NCBI GenBank assembly: GCA_947623465.1
Contig: CANQGU010000013.1
Span: 1-46,782 of the forward strand
Direction of reading: 5' to 3'
Source: an uncultured Clostridia bacterium
GTDB taxonomy: Bacteria > Bacillota > Clostridia > TANB77 > CAG-508
Length of the DNA: 46,782 bases
Under the pieces are notes generated by a model that was given only the letters and a program-made list of their open reading frames with translations, searched no databases and was not told the DNA's origin. Shown here piece by piece: positions 1 through 7,752 of the stretch (its first letter is position 1; the number at the start of each line of letters is the position of its first letter). The position numbers and the translations under genes are program-made.

Positions 1-39
1 TATGGTTATTTTTTATGTCTTCATACATAGTACTTTTTT

Positions 40-68
40 ATAATAACACCATATTTTTGTTTTGTCAA
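40..68 (-). promoter_or_regulatory. Sigma-A type promoter reading out of the left edge
   Basis: Read leftward, the sequence gives TTGACA (68-63), a 17-base spacer and TATTAT (45-40), a consensus vegetative promoter. Its gene lies beyond the left edge of the window. Confidence 0.65.
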
Positions 69-158
69 CACTTTTTTCAAGTTTTTTTATTCCAATTTTT
101 CCAATTTATTCTATTCATTTGTATCTTTTACATTTTTATTGCTTTAGTTGTATTTATA

Positions 159-230
159 TTTTGCAATAATTTTTATGTTTTTTCTTTTATATTTATTGTT
201 TTGCAATAATTTTTATGTTTTTTCTTTTAT
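159..230. repeat. Direct repeat, two copies with 40-base period
   Basis: A 30-base AT-rich unit at 161-190 recurs identically at 201-230, with similar flanks, so the period is 40 bases. It lies upstream of the leftward promoter at 40-68. The rest of 1-330 is extremely AT-rich and shows no credible gene on either strand. Confidence 0.7.
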
Positions 231-330
231 AATTGTTTTTCTTTATTTTTAATTGATTATTTTTTTAACCTTTATAATTGTTCTTCTTTTAATTATTTGT
301 CCTTTATTAATTAAAACTATATTAATTGTG

Positions 331-568
331 CTATATTTCTACTAATATCAAATCTTCTCCTATACATTTTATTTTTTCCCATTCTATAATTATGTCATTA
401 CTGCTTGAAAAAAAATTCAATATTTTATTTGTCCCACCAGGAACTATTATAGATGTTATCTTTCCAGTATCTAGGTCTGCACATACATCTTGAACAAAAC
501 CGAAGTCTTCTTCCATCTGTTATATTTATAACTTCTTTTTTTCTAAAATCCATTCCTTTATCTTGCAT
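331..568 (-). CDS. ymxH: YlmC/YmxH family PRC-barrel sporulation protein (needs a +1 shift at CGG)
   Basis: Small PRC-barrel protein of the YlmC/YmxH family, whose genes usually sit next to sigG or in sporulation regions; the molecular role is not well known. The start is ATG at 568, preceded by an AAAGGAG site. Codons 1-22 encode a normal N-terminus ending in DGRRL, but codon 23 is CGG and the frame then runs into nonsense. Skipping the C gives GFVQDVCADLDTG and the rest of the domain (IIVPGG, then IIIEW near the end), 78 residues in all, the normal family size. It lies just downstream of sigG, separated from it by a terminator hairpin. Confidence 0.85.
499..502 (-). other. CGG +1 frameshift site in ymxH (CGGT read as Gly23)
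   Basis: Coding strand reads AGA-CTT-C-GGT-TTT. Frame 0 up to CTT encodes the YmxH N-terminus; after skipping C, GGT-TTT-GTT encodes the conserved GFV. Confidence 0.85.
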
Positions 569-631
569 ATACCTACTCCTTTCCAACTATTATATTCAAA
601 AAATCAAAATATTTTACTATTTTACAAATTA

Positions 632-678
632 AAAAACCCATCTTCTTAAACTTTTTCGTTTAAAAATAATGGGTTTAT
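632..678 (-). terminator. Terminator after sigG
   Basis: On the minus strand AAACCCAT and ATGGGTTT pair around an inner stem made of TTTAAAC and GTTTAAG, followed by a T run (637-632). It begins 3 bases beyond the sigG stop codon and separates sigG from ymxH. Confidence 0.7.
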
Positions 679-680
679 TT

Positions 681-1457
681 TTAATTATAATATCTTTGAA
701 TATGCTTAATTGCACTTTTTTCTAATCTTGAAACTTGTGCTTGAGATATTCCTATTTCTTCAGCTACTTCCATTTGAGTTTTTCCGTCAAAAAATCTTCT
801 TGCTATAATTTCTTTTTCTTTATTTGTAATCTTTTTCATTGCTTGCATTAGACTCAAATTTTCTGTCCAAGATTCATCTGTATTTTTAGGGTCACTTACT
901 TGATCCATTATATAAATGTTATCTACTCCATCATTATATACTGGTTCATGTAGTGATATTGGATCTTGTATTGCATCTAAACTAAAGGCAATATCTTCTT
1001 TTTTTACTCCTAATTCTTTTGCTATTTCATCTATGCTAGGCTCTTTTGAATGTTCCTTATTGTATTTCTCTTTATATTGAATTACTTTATAGGCTAAATC
1101 TCTTGTTGACCTACTTACTCTTATGCTATTATTATCTCTTAAGTATCTTCTTACCTCTCCAATTATCATTGGTACTGCATAAGTCGAAAATTGTACATTT
1201 TGGCTTAAGTCAAAATTGTCTATTGCTTTTATTAACCCTACACAACCTACTTGAAATAGATCATCTGCTGATTCTCCTTTTCCTCTAAATCTTTGTATTA
1301 CTGAAAGAACAAGTCTTAAATTACCATTAATAAAAGTTTTCCTTGCTTCTTCATCTCCATTTTTTATTTTTATAAATAGTCCATCTTTTTCTTCTTTGCT
1401 AAGTAAAGGTAGTTTTGATGTGTTGACTCCACATATTTCTACTTTATTATTTAACAA
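681..1457 (-). CDS. sigG: RNA polymerase sporulation sigma factor SigG
   Basis: Late forespore-specific sigma factor. The 258-residue product begins with the SigG signature VEICGVNTSKLP, the segment that in Bacillus binds anti-sigma factors. Sigma-70 region 2 follows (NGNLRLVLSVIQRF, DDLFQVGCVGL, QFSTYAVPMIIGEVRRYLRD), then region 3 and region 4 with the helix-turn-helix GKTQMEVAEEIGISQAQVSR near the C-terminus. The start is TTG at 1457, chosen because AAAGGAGG lies 8 bases upstream. Length matches B. subtilis SigG (about 260 residues). A sigma-F-like promoter is visible upstream (1490-1518). No frameshift is needed; its only CGG trinucleotide is out of phase. Confidence 0.97.
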   Translation of the reverse strand: MLNNKVEICGVNTSKLPLLSKEEKDGLFIKIKNGDEEARKTFINGNLRLVLSVIQRFRGKGESADDLFQVGCVGLIKAIDNFDLSQNVQFSTYAVPMIIGEVRRYLRDNNSIRVSRSTRDLAYKVIQYKEKYNKEHSKEPSIDEIAKELGVKKEDIAFSLDAIQDPISLHEPVYNDGVDNIYIMDQVSDPKNTDESWTENLSLMQAMKKITNKEKEIIARRFFDGKTQMEVAEEIGISQAQVSRLEKSAIKHIQRYYN

Positions 1458-1489
1458 AAGAAAAACCTCCTTTAGAAATACTTTGATTT

Positions 1490-1518
1490 TAGTATTTCCA
1501 AATTTATTTTTTTTATGC
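1490..1518 (-). promoter_or_regulatory. Candidate sigma-F-type promoter of sigG
   Basis: Minus strand shows GCATA (1518-1514), 14 bases, then GGAAATACTA (1499-1490). The latter fits the B. subtilis sigma-F -10 pattern GGNRANAHTR at every position and GCATA fits the -35; the spacer is one or two bases shorter than usual. In Bacillus sigG is transcribed by sigma-F. Confidence 0.45.
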
Positions 1519-1566
1519 TTTTTTTAATGCTTGATATTTTAAGCTTTTTATTTTATAATTATTGTT

Positions 1567-2431
1567 ATGAAAAAATTAATTGTTCCAAAAAAATATAATA
1601 ATAAAAAATTAAATAAATTTTTAAAAGACTCTATTCCAAATCTTTCTGACAATTTGTTTTATAAGACTTTAAGAAAAAAAGATATTAAAATAAATGGAAA
1701 ACGAGTTTCTCAAAATATTGATGTTTTTGAAAATGATGAAATTTTAGTTTATATTTCAGATGATTTATTAGAAAAAAGTATTAAATTAGACATTGTTTAT
1801 GAAGATGATAATATTTTGTTAATTAATAAACCAGTTAATATTGAAGTTGTTGGAAAACAAAGTTTAACAGAAGTTATCCACAAACAATACTCAAATTGTG
1901 GATTTTTACCTATGCCATGTCATAGATTAGACAGAAATACTTCTGGTTTAATTCTTTATGCCAAAAATCAAGATGCTTTAAATATTTTGCTTGATAAATT
2001 TAAAAATCACGAAATTGAAAAACATTATTTAGCTTTGGTATATGGTATTCCTAAAGAAAAACACAAAAAAATGGAAGCTTATCTTTTTAAAGATAGTCAA
2101 AAGTCTTTGGTTTATATTTCTGATATTTTTAAGAAAGGTTATTCTAAAATAATTACTTCTTATACTTTACTTGAAGCTTATTCTGATAATACTTCTCTTT
2201 TAGATGTTGAAATTGAAACTGGAAAAACTCATCAAATTCGTGCTCATTTAGCTCATATTGGGCTTCCTATTGTGGGAGATGGAAAATACCGGTATAAATG
2301 ATGTTAATAAAAAGTTTAAGGCTAAATATCAAAAACTTGCAAGCTTTCGCTTGAAATTTAATTTTGTATCTGATAGTGGAATTTTAAATTATTTGAATAA
2401 TAAAGTTTTTGAGATAAAAGTTGAATTGTAG
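1567..2431 (+). CDS. RluA-family rRNA pseudouridine synthase (C-terminus reached by a +1 shift)
   Basis: RluA/RluC/RluD-type enzyme that converts uridines of ribosomal RNA to pseudouridine. An S4-like N-terminal segment (residues 1-75) precedes the catalytic domain, with the catalytic motif HRLDRNTSGLILYAKN and the late motif ETGKTHQIRAHLAHIGLPIVGDGKY. Read conventionally the protein stops right after GKYRYK at 2301. Codon 242 is CGG; skipping its C gives GKYGINDVNKKF and a further tail ending LNYLNNKVFEIKVEL at 2431. That tail is what clostridial RluA proteins carry after GDGKYG. Reconstructed length is 287 residues. Divergent from sigG and apparently monocistronic. Confidence 0.88.
2290..2293 (+). 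other. CGG +1 frameshift site near the 3' end of the RluA-type gene (CGGT read as Gly242)
   Basis: Reads AAA-TAC-C-GGT-ATA-AAT. Frame 0 meets TGA three codons after CGG; the +1 frame is open for 46 more codons and encodes the expected family tail. Confidence 0.82.
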
Positions 2432-2483
2432 TATTATTTTATAAATATAATAAGGTATTTTTTTAGATAAGATTATAATAAAT

Positions 2484-2540
2484 AAAGGGTGTCAAATTTT
2501 GAAATCTACTTTTTGAGGTATAGTTCATTTGACATCCTTT
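2484..2540. terminator. Bidirectional terminator-like hairpin
   Basis: AAAGGGTGTCAAAT (2484-2497) pairs with ATTTGACATCCTTT (2527-2540) with one G-U pair and a 29-base loop. It lies between the convergent RluA-type gene and the peptidase gene, with AT-rich flanks on both sides. Confidence 0.6.
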
Positions 2541-2602
2541 AAATATTTAATCTAAAAATTATTTTATTTCTTTTATTCTAATATTAATATTTTCCTTGTA
2601 TT

Positions 2603-3283
2603 TTAATTTATAGTAGTACTTGTTGGTCCTGTTCCAACTACTTCTTCTTGCAAAGATCTCCATGTATTACACCCTACTATTCCATCTGCAGATAAACCTC
2701 TTGACCTTTGATAATTAGTTACCGCGTCTTGCGTCGCTGCCCCAAAAACTCCATCTAATCCACCTGTTCTAAATCCAAGTGTATTTAAGTCATCTTGTGC
2801 AATTAACACATAGTTACTTATACTTCCTCTTTTTAAAGTTGGAAATCCACCTGTAGAACATGCAGGTTGACCAAAACGACGATCAAAATGGACCCATGTT
2901 GGTGTTAGTGACTGTGGTTCTACATATGCCCATACCCCAGAATTTCTAGCGCTATTATATAAAGTTCTCCTTCTTGCGCTTGACAATGTTTGCCCAACAT
3001 CAAATGCAACTCCTGCATAATGTTGACTTTGGTTTCCATGGCCTCCCTCATAAGGTCTTTTAAATGCAAATCCAACTGGTATTGGTGCTCCAAATATATA
3101 TCTTTGACTATTCCAACTTTGCATTGTTCTTTTTGTTGTCCATAATATATTTGATTTGCTTGAACCTCTAAATTCTCGTACTCTTAATGTACCATTTGTG
3201 TTATATGGCATGGGGTCTGATTCAGCTCTTGTATATGTTTCCATTCGGTCTAAATCGTTGTTGAATACTATTATTCTCGCCAC
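2603..3283 (-). CDS. M15-like peptidase with C-terminal peptidoglycan-binding domain
   Basis: A 226-residue protein with two parts. Residues about 60-140 carry the zinc-peptidase pattern S-x-H-x-x-G-x-A-x-D (SQHYAGVAFD, near residue 87) and a later W-x-H (TWVHFDRRFG, near 130), as in D-Ala-D-Ala carboxypeptidases of the M15 family. Residues about 150-215 form a PG_binding_1 repeat (LNTLGFRTGGLDGVFGAATQ, then GLSADGIVGCNTW). No signal peptide is visible, so in a spore former it could act on cortex or coat-associated peptidoglycan from inside the mother cell; that is inference. An AAAGGAGG-like site precedes the ATG. Its CGG trinucleotide is out of phase (GCG-GTA) and harmless. Confidence 0.8.
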   Translation of the reverse strand: MARIIVFNNDLDRMETYTRAESDPMPYNTNGTLRVREFRGSSKSNILWTTKRTMQSWNSQRYIFGAPIPVGFAFKRPYEGGHGNQSQHYAGVAFDVGQTLSSARRRTLYNSARNSGVWAYVEPQSLTPTWVHFDRRFGQPACSTGGFPTLKRGSISNYVLIAQDDLNTLGFRTGGLDGVFGAATQDAVTNYQRSRGLSADGIVGCNTWRSLQEEVVGTGPTSTTIN

Positions 3284-3343
3284 AAAAAAATCCTCCTTTT
3301 ATAAAATATAATTATTATATTTTATGAAAAGAGGTAATTTTAG

Positions 3344-3974
3344 TTAATCTTTTCTAATAAAATTAGTTCTAATTGTTTCTTCATATTGTGGTTTTTGTAT
3401 ATTTTGAGTGTTACCCGCTTCTATACATTTTAAGATATATGCCATATTTTTGGCTAAGTTTCTCATTGTTTGTAATCCTTCTAGGTCTTGTTTTGCTTCT
3501 TCTTTGTTACTTCCATGGATTTGGTTCCAATATGAACTTCCTACTATGTACATGTTGCTCATTAGGGCATATTTATTTAGTTGATCAAATGCTGCTGTTG
3601 CTCCTCCTCTTCTACAACTTACAACTGATGCACATAGCTTTCCTTGGAATAGTTTTCCTCTACCATAGAATGCTCTATCTAAAAATGATGTAATGTTTCC
3701 TGTTGCTCCTGCAAAATGTACTGGACTTCCAAATATAAACCCGTCAGCAGCTTCTGCCTTTTCTATAAATTCATTTACTTTGTCATCCATAAAACATCTA
3801 TTGTCTGTGTTTATGCAATGATTGCAGCCTATACATCCTCCGTATTGGTTTTACTCCAAGCCACATCTTTTCTGTTTCTATGTTTTCTTCTTTTAGCGTT
3901 TTTATTATTTCTTCTAGCGCTAAGTTTGTGCATCCGTCTTCATGTGGCCCTCCATTTATAAGTATTACTTTCAT
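3344..3974 (-). CDS. Flavodoxin-like NAD(P)H-dependent FMN reductase family protein (needs a +1 shift)
   Basis: Flavodoxin-fold oxidoreductase of the FMN-reductase/iron-sulfur flavoprotein type. The ATG at 3974 follows AAAGGAC and begins MKVILINGGPHEDGCTN, the phosphate-binding loop. Codon 45 is CGG, after which frame 0 soon stops. Skipping C gives GGCIGCNHCINTDNRCFMDD, the CxxCxxC-like segment of this family, then AADGFIFGSPVHFAGATGN and FLDRAFYGRG, the FMN-binding loops. Reconstructed length is 209 residues, normal for the family. The electron donor and substrate cannot be told from sequence. Followed on the same strand by the peptidase gene. Confidence 0.85.
3839..3842 (-). other. CGG +1 frameshift site in the flavodoxin-like gene (CGGA read as Gly45)
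   Basis: Coding strand reads AAA-CCA-ATA-C-GGA-GGA-TGT. Frame 0 encodes the phosphate loop side, frame +1 the GGCIGC motif and everything after. Confidence 0.88.
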
Positions 3975-3993
3975 TTTATCAAGTCCTTTCTTT

Positions 3994-5325
3994 TTATTTA
4001 CCTATTATATTATTCTTATTTTGATAATAATGTTTATTACACATATCTAATAATTCTTGAATACTTTCTTCTATTTTTTCAACATTAACAAAAAATACAT
4101 ATACACATACTTCTCCATTATTATCAATAAATTTTATCTGTTCTGTAGGTTTTATTTCTTCATTTTTAGGATATAACAAATAAACCTCTGATGTTTCATA
4201 TTTTTTTGCATATGCATACATTTGATACATATCATTTTGAGATATTCCATAGTTTCTTTTCTTCTCAAGACGCTTCCATTTTGTATCCATTATAATTATA
4301 CTTCCATCTTTACGTTTAAGAACTATATCTGGTCTTAATGCAAATTTATTAAATAAGTATTTCCCTTTATGCTGTGTCTTTACTTCATAATCTTTAAAAA
4401 ATTTTTTTACGTATTTTGCTACATAGCTTTCAAATACTTTTTCCATTGGAAATAATAATGCTCTTGAATAGTTTTTTCCTGAAAATGTAGTAAAACTTTT
4501 ATTTAACAAAAATACTTTTGACCATTTCATTAATATGTCATACTCTTTTGTAGTTCTATCTATTTTTATTTTTGAAAAATCTTTATCATAATTTATTGAT
4601 ATTTCTACCAATTCCAAAAATGTTAGTAGCTGTTTTATTTGCTTTATATTTTCTGAACTCACAGATATTTTTTGAAGTTTAAGCAAAGTCGATTTTATAA
4701 TTTTGTTTTCAGGCCTATTCAATTGATAGTCATCATATTTCATATAAAGTCTCTCTTTATGAACTGTATTTAAATTTATATGTTTATTTACTTCTAACTT
4801 TCCTTTAAAATATGGTATATTTTTTTCTATTTCTACATAAGAAGATTTTAACCCTTTCTTTATAAGTTTTCTTACTTCTTGTAAGTACATATTTATAAAA
4901 ATTTCATATAAGTTCATTTTATCTATGTTAAGATTTGCAGATGTAAATACTTTACTTGGAAAATCTTTCATACTTTTTATCATTTTTATAAATATTTTTT
5001 TAGTATTTTCTTCCTTGTCAGTTCCTAATGAAATTTTAGGCAAAATTTGAAGTTGAAATCCGCTTTTTAGTTCTATAAGACCAACATAATTTTTAATTCT
5101 TATTATATTTCCTACATTTCGTCTATATTCTATTTTTATGAATTCTAAAATATCGCTATTTTCTTCACTTGCATTAAACTCATATATAAAATTTGTAAGT
5201 TCTTCAAATATACTTTCATTTATGTATATATATTTATTATTATCTTTGTCATATTTGCTGTCATTTTTATATTTTTCGTTACATGTAATGATGTCAAATT
5301 CTCTTACTTCTTTAAATGTTTTCAT
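3994..5325 (-). CDS. mcrC: McrC-type nuclease subunit of a type IV (McrBC) restriction system
   Basis: McrC family protein, 443 residues. McrC joins the McrB GTPase and supplies the nuclease that cuts modified DNA. The C-terminal part holds a PD-(D/E)xK core: FALRPDIVLKRK (near residue 333) followed by IIIMDTKWKRL (near 348), then the helix QNDMYQMYAYAKKY typical of McrC. The N-terminal half (YVGLIELKSGFQLQILPKI) matches the family's DUF2357-like region. It starts 14 bases after mcrB and is co-transcribed with it. No in-frame CGG. Confidence 0.9.
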   Translation of the reverse strand: MKTFKEVREFDIITCNEKYKNDSKYDKDNNKYIYINESIFEELTNFIYEFNASEENSDILEFIKIEYRRNVGNIIRIKNYVGLIELKSGFQLQILPKISLGTDKEENTKKIFIKMIKSMKDFPSKVFTSANLNIDKMNLYEIFINMYLQEVRKLIKKGLKSSYVEIEKNIPYFKGKLEVNKHINLNTVHKERLYMKYDDYQLNRPENKIIKSTLLKLQKISVSSENIKQIKQLLTFLELVEISINYDKDFSKIKIDRTTKEYDILMKWSKVFLLNKSFTTFSGKNYSRALLFPMEKVFESYVAKYVKKFFKDYEVKTQHKGKYLFNKFALRPDIVLKRKDGSIIIMDTKWKRLEKKRNYGISQNDMYQMYAYAKKYETSEVYLLYPKNEEIKPTEQIKFIDNNGEVCVYVFFVNVEKIEESIQELLDMCNKHYYQNKNNIIGK

Positions 5326-5339
5326 ATATTCACCATCTT

Positions 5340-7550
5340 TTATTCATATATTTCAATATAACTTTCGCTTGAATTTAATGCCTCTTCTACAATTGTATAT
5401 TTTTCCTCTGGTATATCCATCCCATCTGTACTTACTTTAAATATTTTTTCTGCATCTATTTCTTCTTTTTTAACTATTTTTTCTCCTAAAATCAATTGAA
5501 TTTTTTCATAATCTTCATAAAAGTACTCTTCTAATAGAGGAATTAACATTTTTTTAAATATATCAGCTAGCTTTTCTAAGTTTGGCTCATCCTTTAATCC
5601 TATAAAGCTTGCATGACCTATAGTATGTTCTGCATCATATAAAATTTCAATTCTTTGGTTTATAGTATCTAGCATCTTTGCAACATCTATTTTACCTACT
5701 TTTATATCTTTAAGTACAGATGGGTCTGGCATCATTTCGATAAATTGAAATCTCCTTCTAAGAGCTGTATCCATAAGCGCAATAGACCTATCTGCTGTAT
5801 TCATTGTCCCTAAAATATAAACATTATCTGGTACACCAAATTTAGATTTTGAATATGGTAGTTGCGCTTGCATCTCTTCTTCTTTTCCAATTCTTTTTGA
5901 AGTCTCAATTAATGTAATTAATTCTCCAAATATTTTTGATATATTGCCCCTGTTTATTTCATCTATAATGAACACATAATTTTTATTTTCTTTTCTTGTT
6001 GATTTTCCTTTTTGGTTCATTTCTATAATTTTTAGAACATCTAATAATGAAATTCTATCTAATCTATATACAGTTGGTAAAGTAAATTTTTTATAATTAA
6101 TATCTAATATATTGTAATCTAATCCTTTTACAATCCATTCTACTGTTCTTAAACGCTTATACTCACTATATTCATTATGCCATTCATAATCTCCTGTAAC
6201 AATTCCTATAGCATCAATTGAAAATTCAGAGTAACAAGATAATACAATGTCTCCTTTTTGCATTTTTGAAATAAATGCATTTAATACATTTTTTCCACCA
6301 AATTTAAATTCTTTTTCTTGTTTTATATTCTCTCCATACTCATCATATCCAATTCTTATATGTCCTTTTTGCATACATTCTTTTCTAACATCATTGTCTC
6401 CAGTTTGCTTAAGTGATACTTTCCAAATAGTTGGAGATGGGTTTAATTTTTTTAAGTCTAATTTTTCAGAAATATTTTCTTCTTGTATATTTTCACAAAA
6501 TCTTTTGAATATTCCTGATTCTATTTTATATTTTATATCTTTTTGTTCATTATCAACAACTTCATCTTCATCTTCTTCGTTTTTCATTACTGGTTTTATT
6601 CCTTCAATAAATTCCTCATATCCATATGATTGATGAAAAGTTGTAAATTCTATTCTTCCTTCTTTGATTAGCTGTTTATATCTTTCCATAACTTTTGCAT
6701 ATTTTTCCTTCTTTACTTCTTCTAGGCTTTTTTCATCACAAATTGCTACTGCATATATTGCTGTGCTATATGTTTTACCTGTTCCTGGAGGCCCGTATAG
6801 TATCATATTTTTATCAAATTTTGTTGTTTTATTATTTTCCATCTTATCTAACCTTTCTTCCTTTTTTATTTTCCCCATTATATGTTCATAATATGGCATT
6901 AAACTTTCTACTGCTTCTATCATTATTTTTATACATTTTTCATTTGTTAAATCTTTATCTCTTTCTAGTACTCTACTAATTTGTACTTTTTCATATTTAT
7001 GTTCTTGAACATGTTTTATTACTTCTTCTTGTGTTTCATGAATTATTTCTCTTTTATCTGAAATGTATACTAAATTTTTATCAGTATTAAGTGGAAGTTC
7101 TAAATGCCTATGATATCTATCCATTTCTCCTGGAATACTTTTTGCATCTCTATTATGTATTTCCAAACTAAATCTAAATCTACTTTTTCCGTTTTTATCA
7201 GATGGCTCAGCAAATATAGATATACTTTCTGGTTGTTCTATTTTATCTGGTCTTTTTAGCTGAATCCAAAGATAGTCTCTCATTTTTTTGCCAGTTTGAT
7301 CTAACCACTGATTATGACTGCTTTTTTTAAGCCCAAATTGTTGTTCACATATTTTATACATTTTTGTTAGTTCAGATATTGCAGTTCTTGCTGCTTCTTC
7401 ATTTTCTTCCATCTCTTTTTGATTTTCTTTTGTTCGTTTTTCAATTCTTAAATATTCTTTTCCTGCATATTTATCTAAATATTCTAATATTTTTAAACAA
7501 TCTATTTTAGCTGAATCGTCTTTTATTAATGTTTCATTATCTTTATTCAT
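5340..7550 (-). CDS. mcrB: McrB-type AAA+ GTPase with inserted EVE/PUA-like segment
   Basis: Motor and recognition subunit of a McrBC restriction system, 736 residues. Residues 1-200 resemble the MrcB N-terminal domain (LWIQLKRPDKI, SRFRFSLEIH). Walker A is LYGPPGTGKT near residue 250, Walker B FIIDEINRGNISKIFGEL near 528, then the McrB signature MNTADRSIALMDTALRRRF near 580. Between Walker A and B, residues about 375-490 form an insertion (IWKVSLKQTG, HIRIGYDEYG, MQKGDIVLSCYS, AIGIVTGDYEW) that looks like an EVE/PUA-type modified-base reader; this assignment is by motif resemblance. ATG is preceded by GGAGG and overlaps the stop of a small broken ORF (TAATG). Confidence 0.9.
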   Translation of the reverse strand: MNKDNETLIKDDSAKIDCLKILEYLDKYAGKEYLRIEKRTKENQKEMEENEEAARTAISELTKMYKICEQQFGLKKSSHNQWLDQTGKKMRDYLWIQLKRPDKIEQPESISIFAEPSDKNGKSRFRFSLEIHNRDAKSIPGEMDRYHRHLELPLNTDKNLVYISDKREIIHETQEEVIKHVQEHKYEKVQISRVLERDKDLTNEKCIKIMIEAVESLMPYYEHIMGKIKKEERLDKMENNKTTKFDKNMILYGPPGTGKTYSTAIYAVAICDEKSLEEVKKEKYAKVMERYKQLIKEGRIEFTTFHQSYGYEEFIEGIKPVMKNEEDEDEVVDNEQKDIKYKIESGIFKRFCENIQEENISEKLDLKKLNPSPTIWKVSLKQTGDNDVRKECMQKGHIRIGYDEYGENIKQEKEFKFGGKNVLNAFISKMQKGDIVLSCYSEFSIDAIGIVTGDYEWHNEYSEYKRLRTVEWIVKGLDYNILDINYKKFTLPTVYRLDRISLLDVLKIIEMNQKGKSTRKENKNYVFIIDEINRGNISKIFGELITLIETSKRIGKEEEMQAQLPYSKSKFGVPDNVYILGTMNTADRSIALMDTALRRRFQFIEMMPDPSVLKDIKVGKIDVAKMLDTINQRIEILYDAEHTIGHASFIGLKDEPNLEKLADIFKKMLIPLLEEYFYEDYEKIQLILGEKIVKKEEIDAEKIFKVSTDGMDIPEEKYTIVEEALNSSESYIEIYE

Positions 7551-7661
7551 TAATTGCCTCCTATATATTTTTCAATTGATATTTCAAGTAATTCTTTTAT
7601 TTTTGGTTAATTTATAGCTTTGCTCTATTATGTGTTTTATTATTTCTTCTCGTTTTACCAT
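7550..7661 (-). pseudogene. Small ORF coupled to mcrB, interrupted at an A run
   Basis: An ATG at 7661, with AGGAGC upstream, encodes MVKREEIIKHIIEQSYKLTK and then stops after a few more codons. One base later in phase, IKELLEISIEKYIGGN continues and ends in a TAA that overlaps the mcrB ATG (TAATG) with the mcrB ribosome site inside its last codons. The two halves look like one 36-residue helical protein disrupted by an extra A in an AAAAA run. Unlike the other frame breaks of this window, no CGG is involved, so I call it a frameshifted or slippage-dependent ORF. Function unknown. Confidence 0.45.
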
Positions 7662-7752
7662 TTTTTGCTCCTGTTATAGTTTGATTTTTCTGATTATATC
7701 ATATCTTTTTTATTATTTACTTTTGCCATCACTTTTTATACCTAATTTATAT

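Noticed and set aside
161..230. CRISPR-like repeats
   Set aside because: Only two copies with a 10-base spacer of similar sequence; no cas genes and no array.
1046..1288. Hydrophobic reading frames antisense to sigG and many other genes
   Set aside because: They are complements of AT-rich coding sequence, lack ribosome sites and overlap strongly supported genes.
2290..2431. RF2-type programmed shift at a stop codon
   Set aside because: No stop codon occurs at the shift points and no internal ribosome-site stimulator precedes them.
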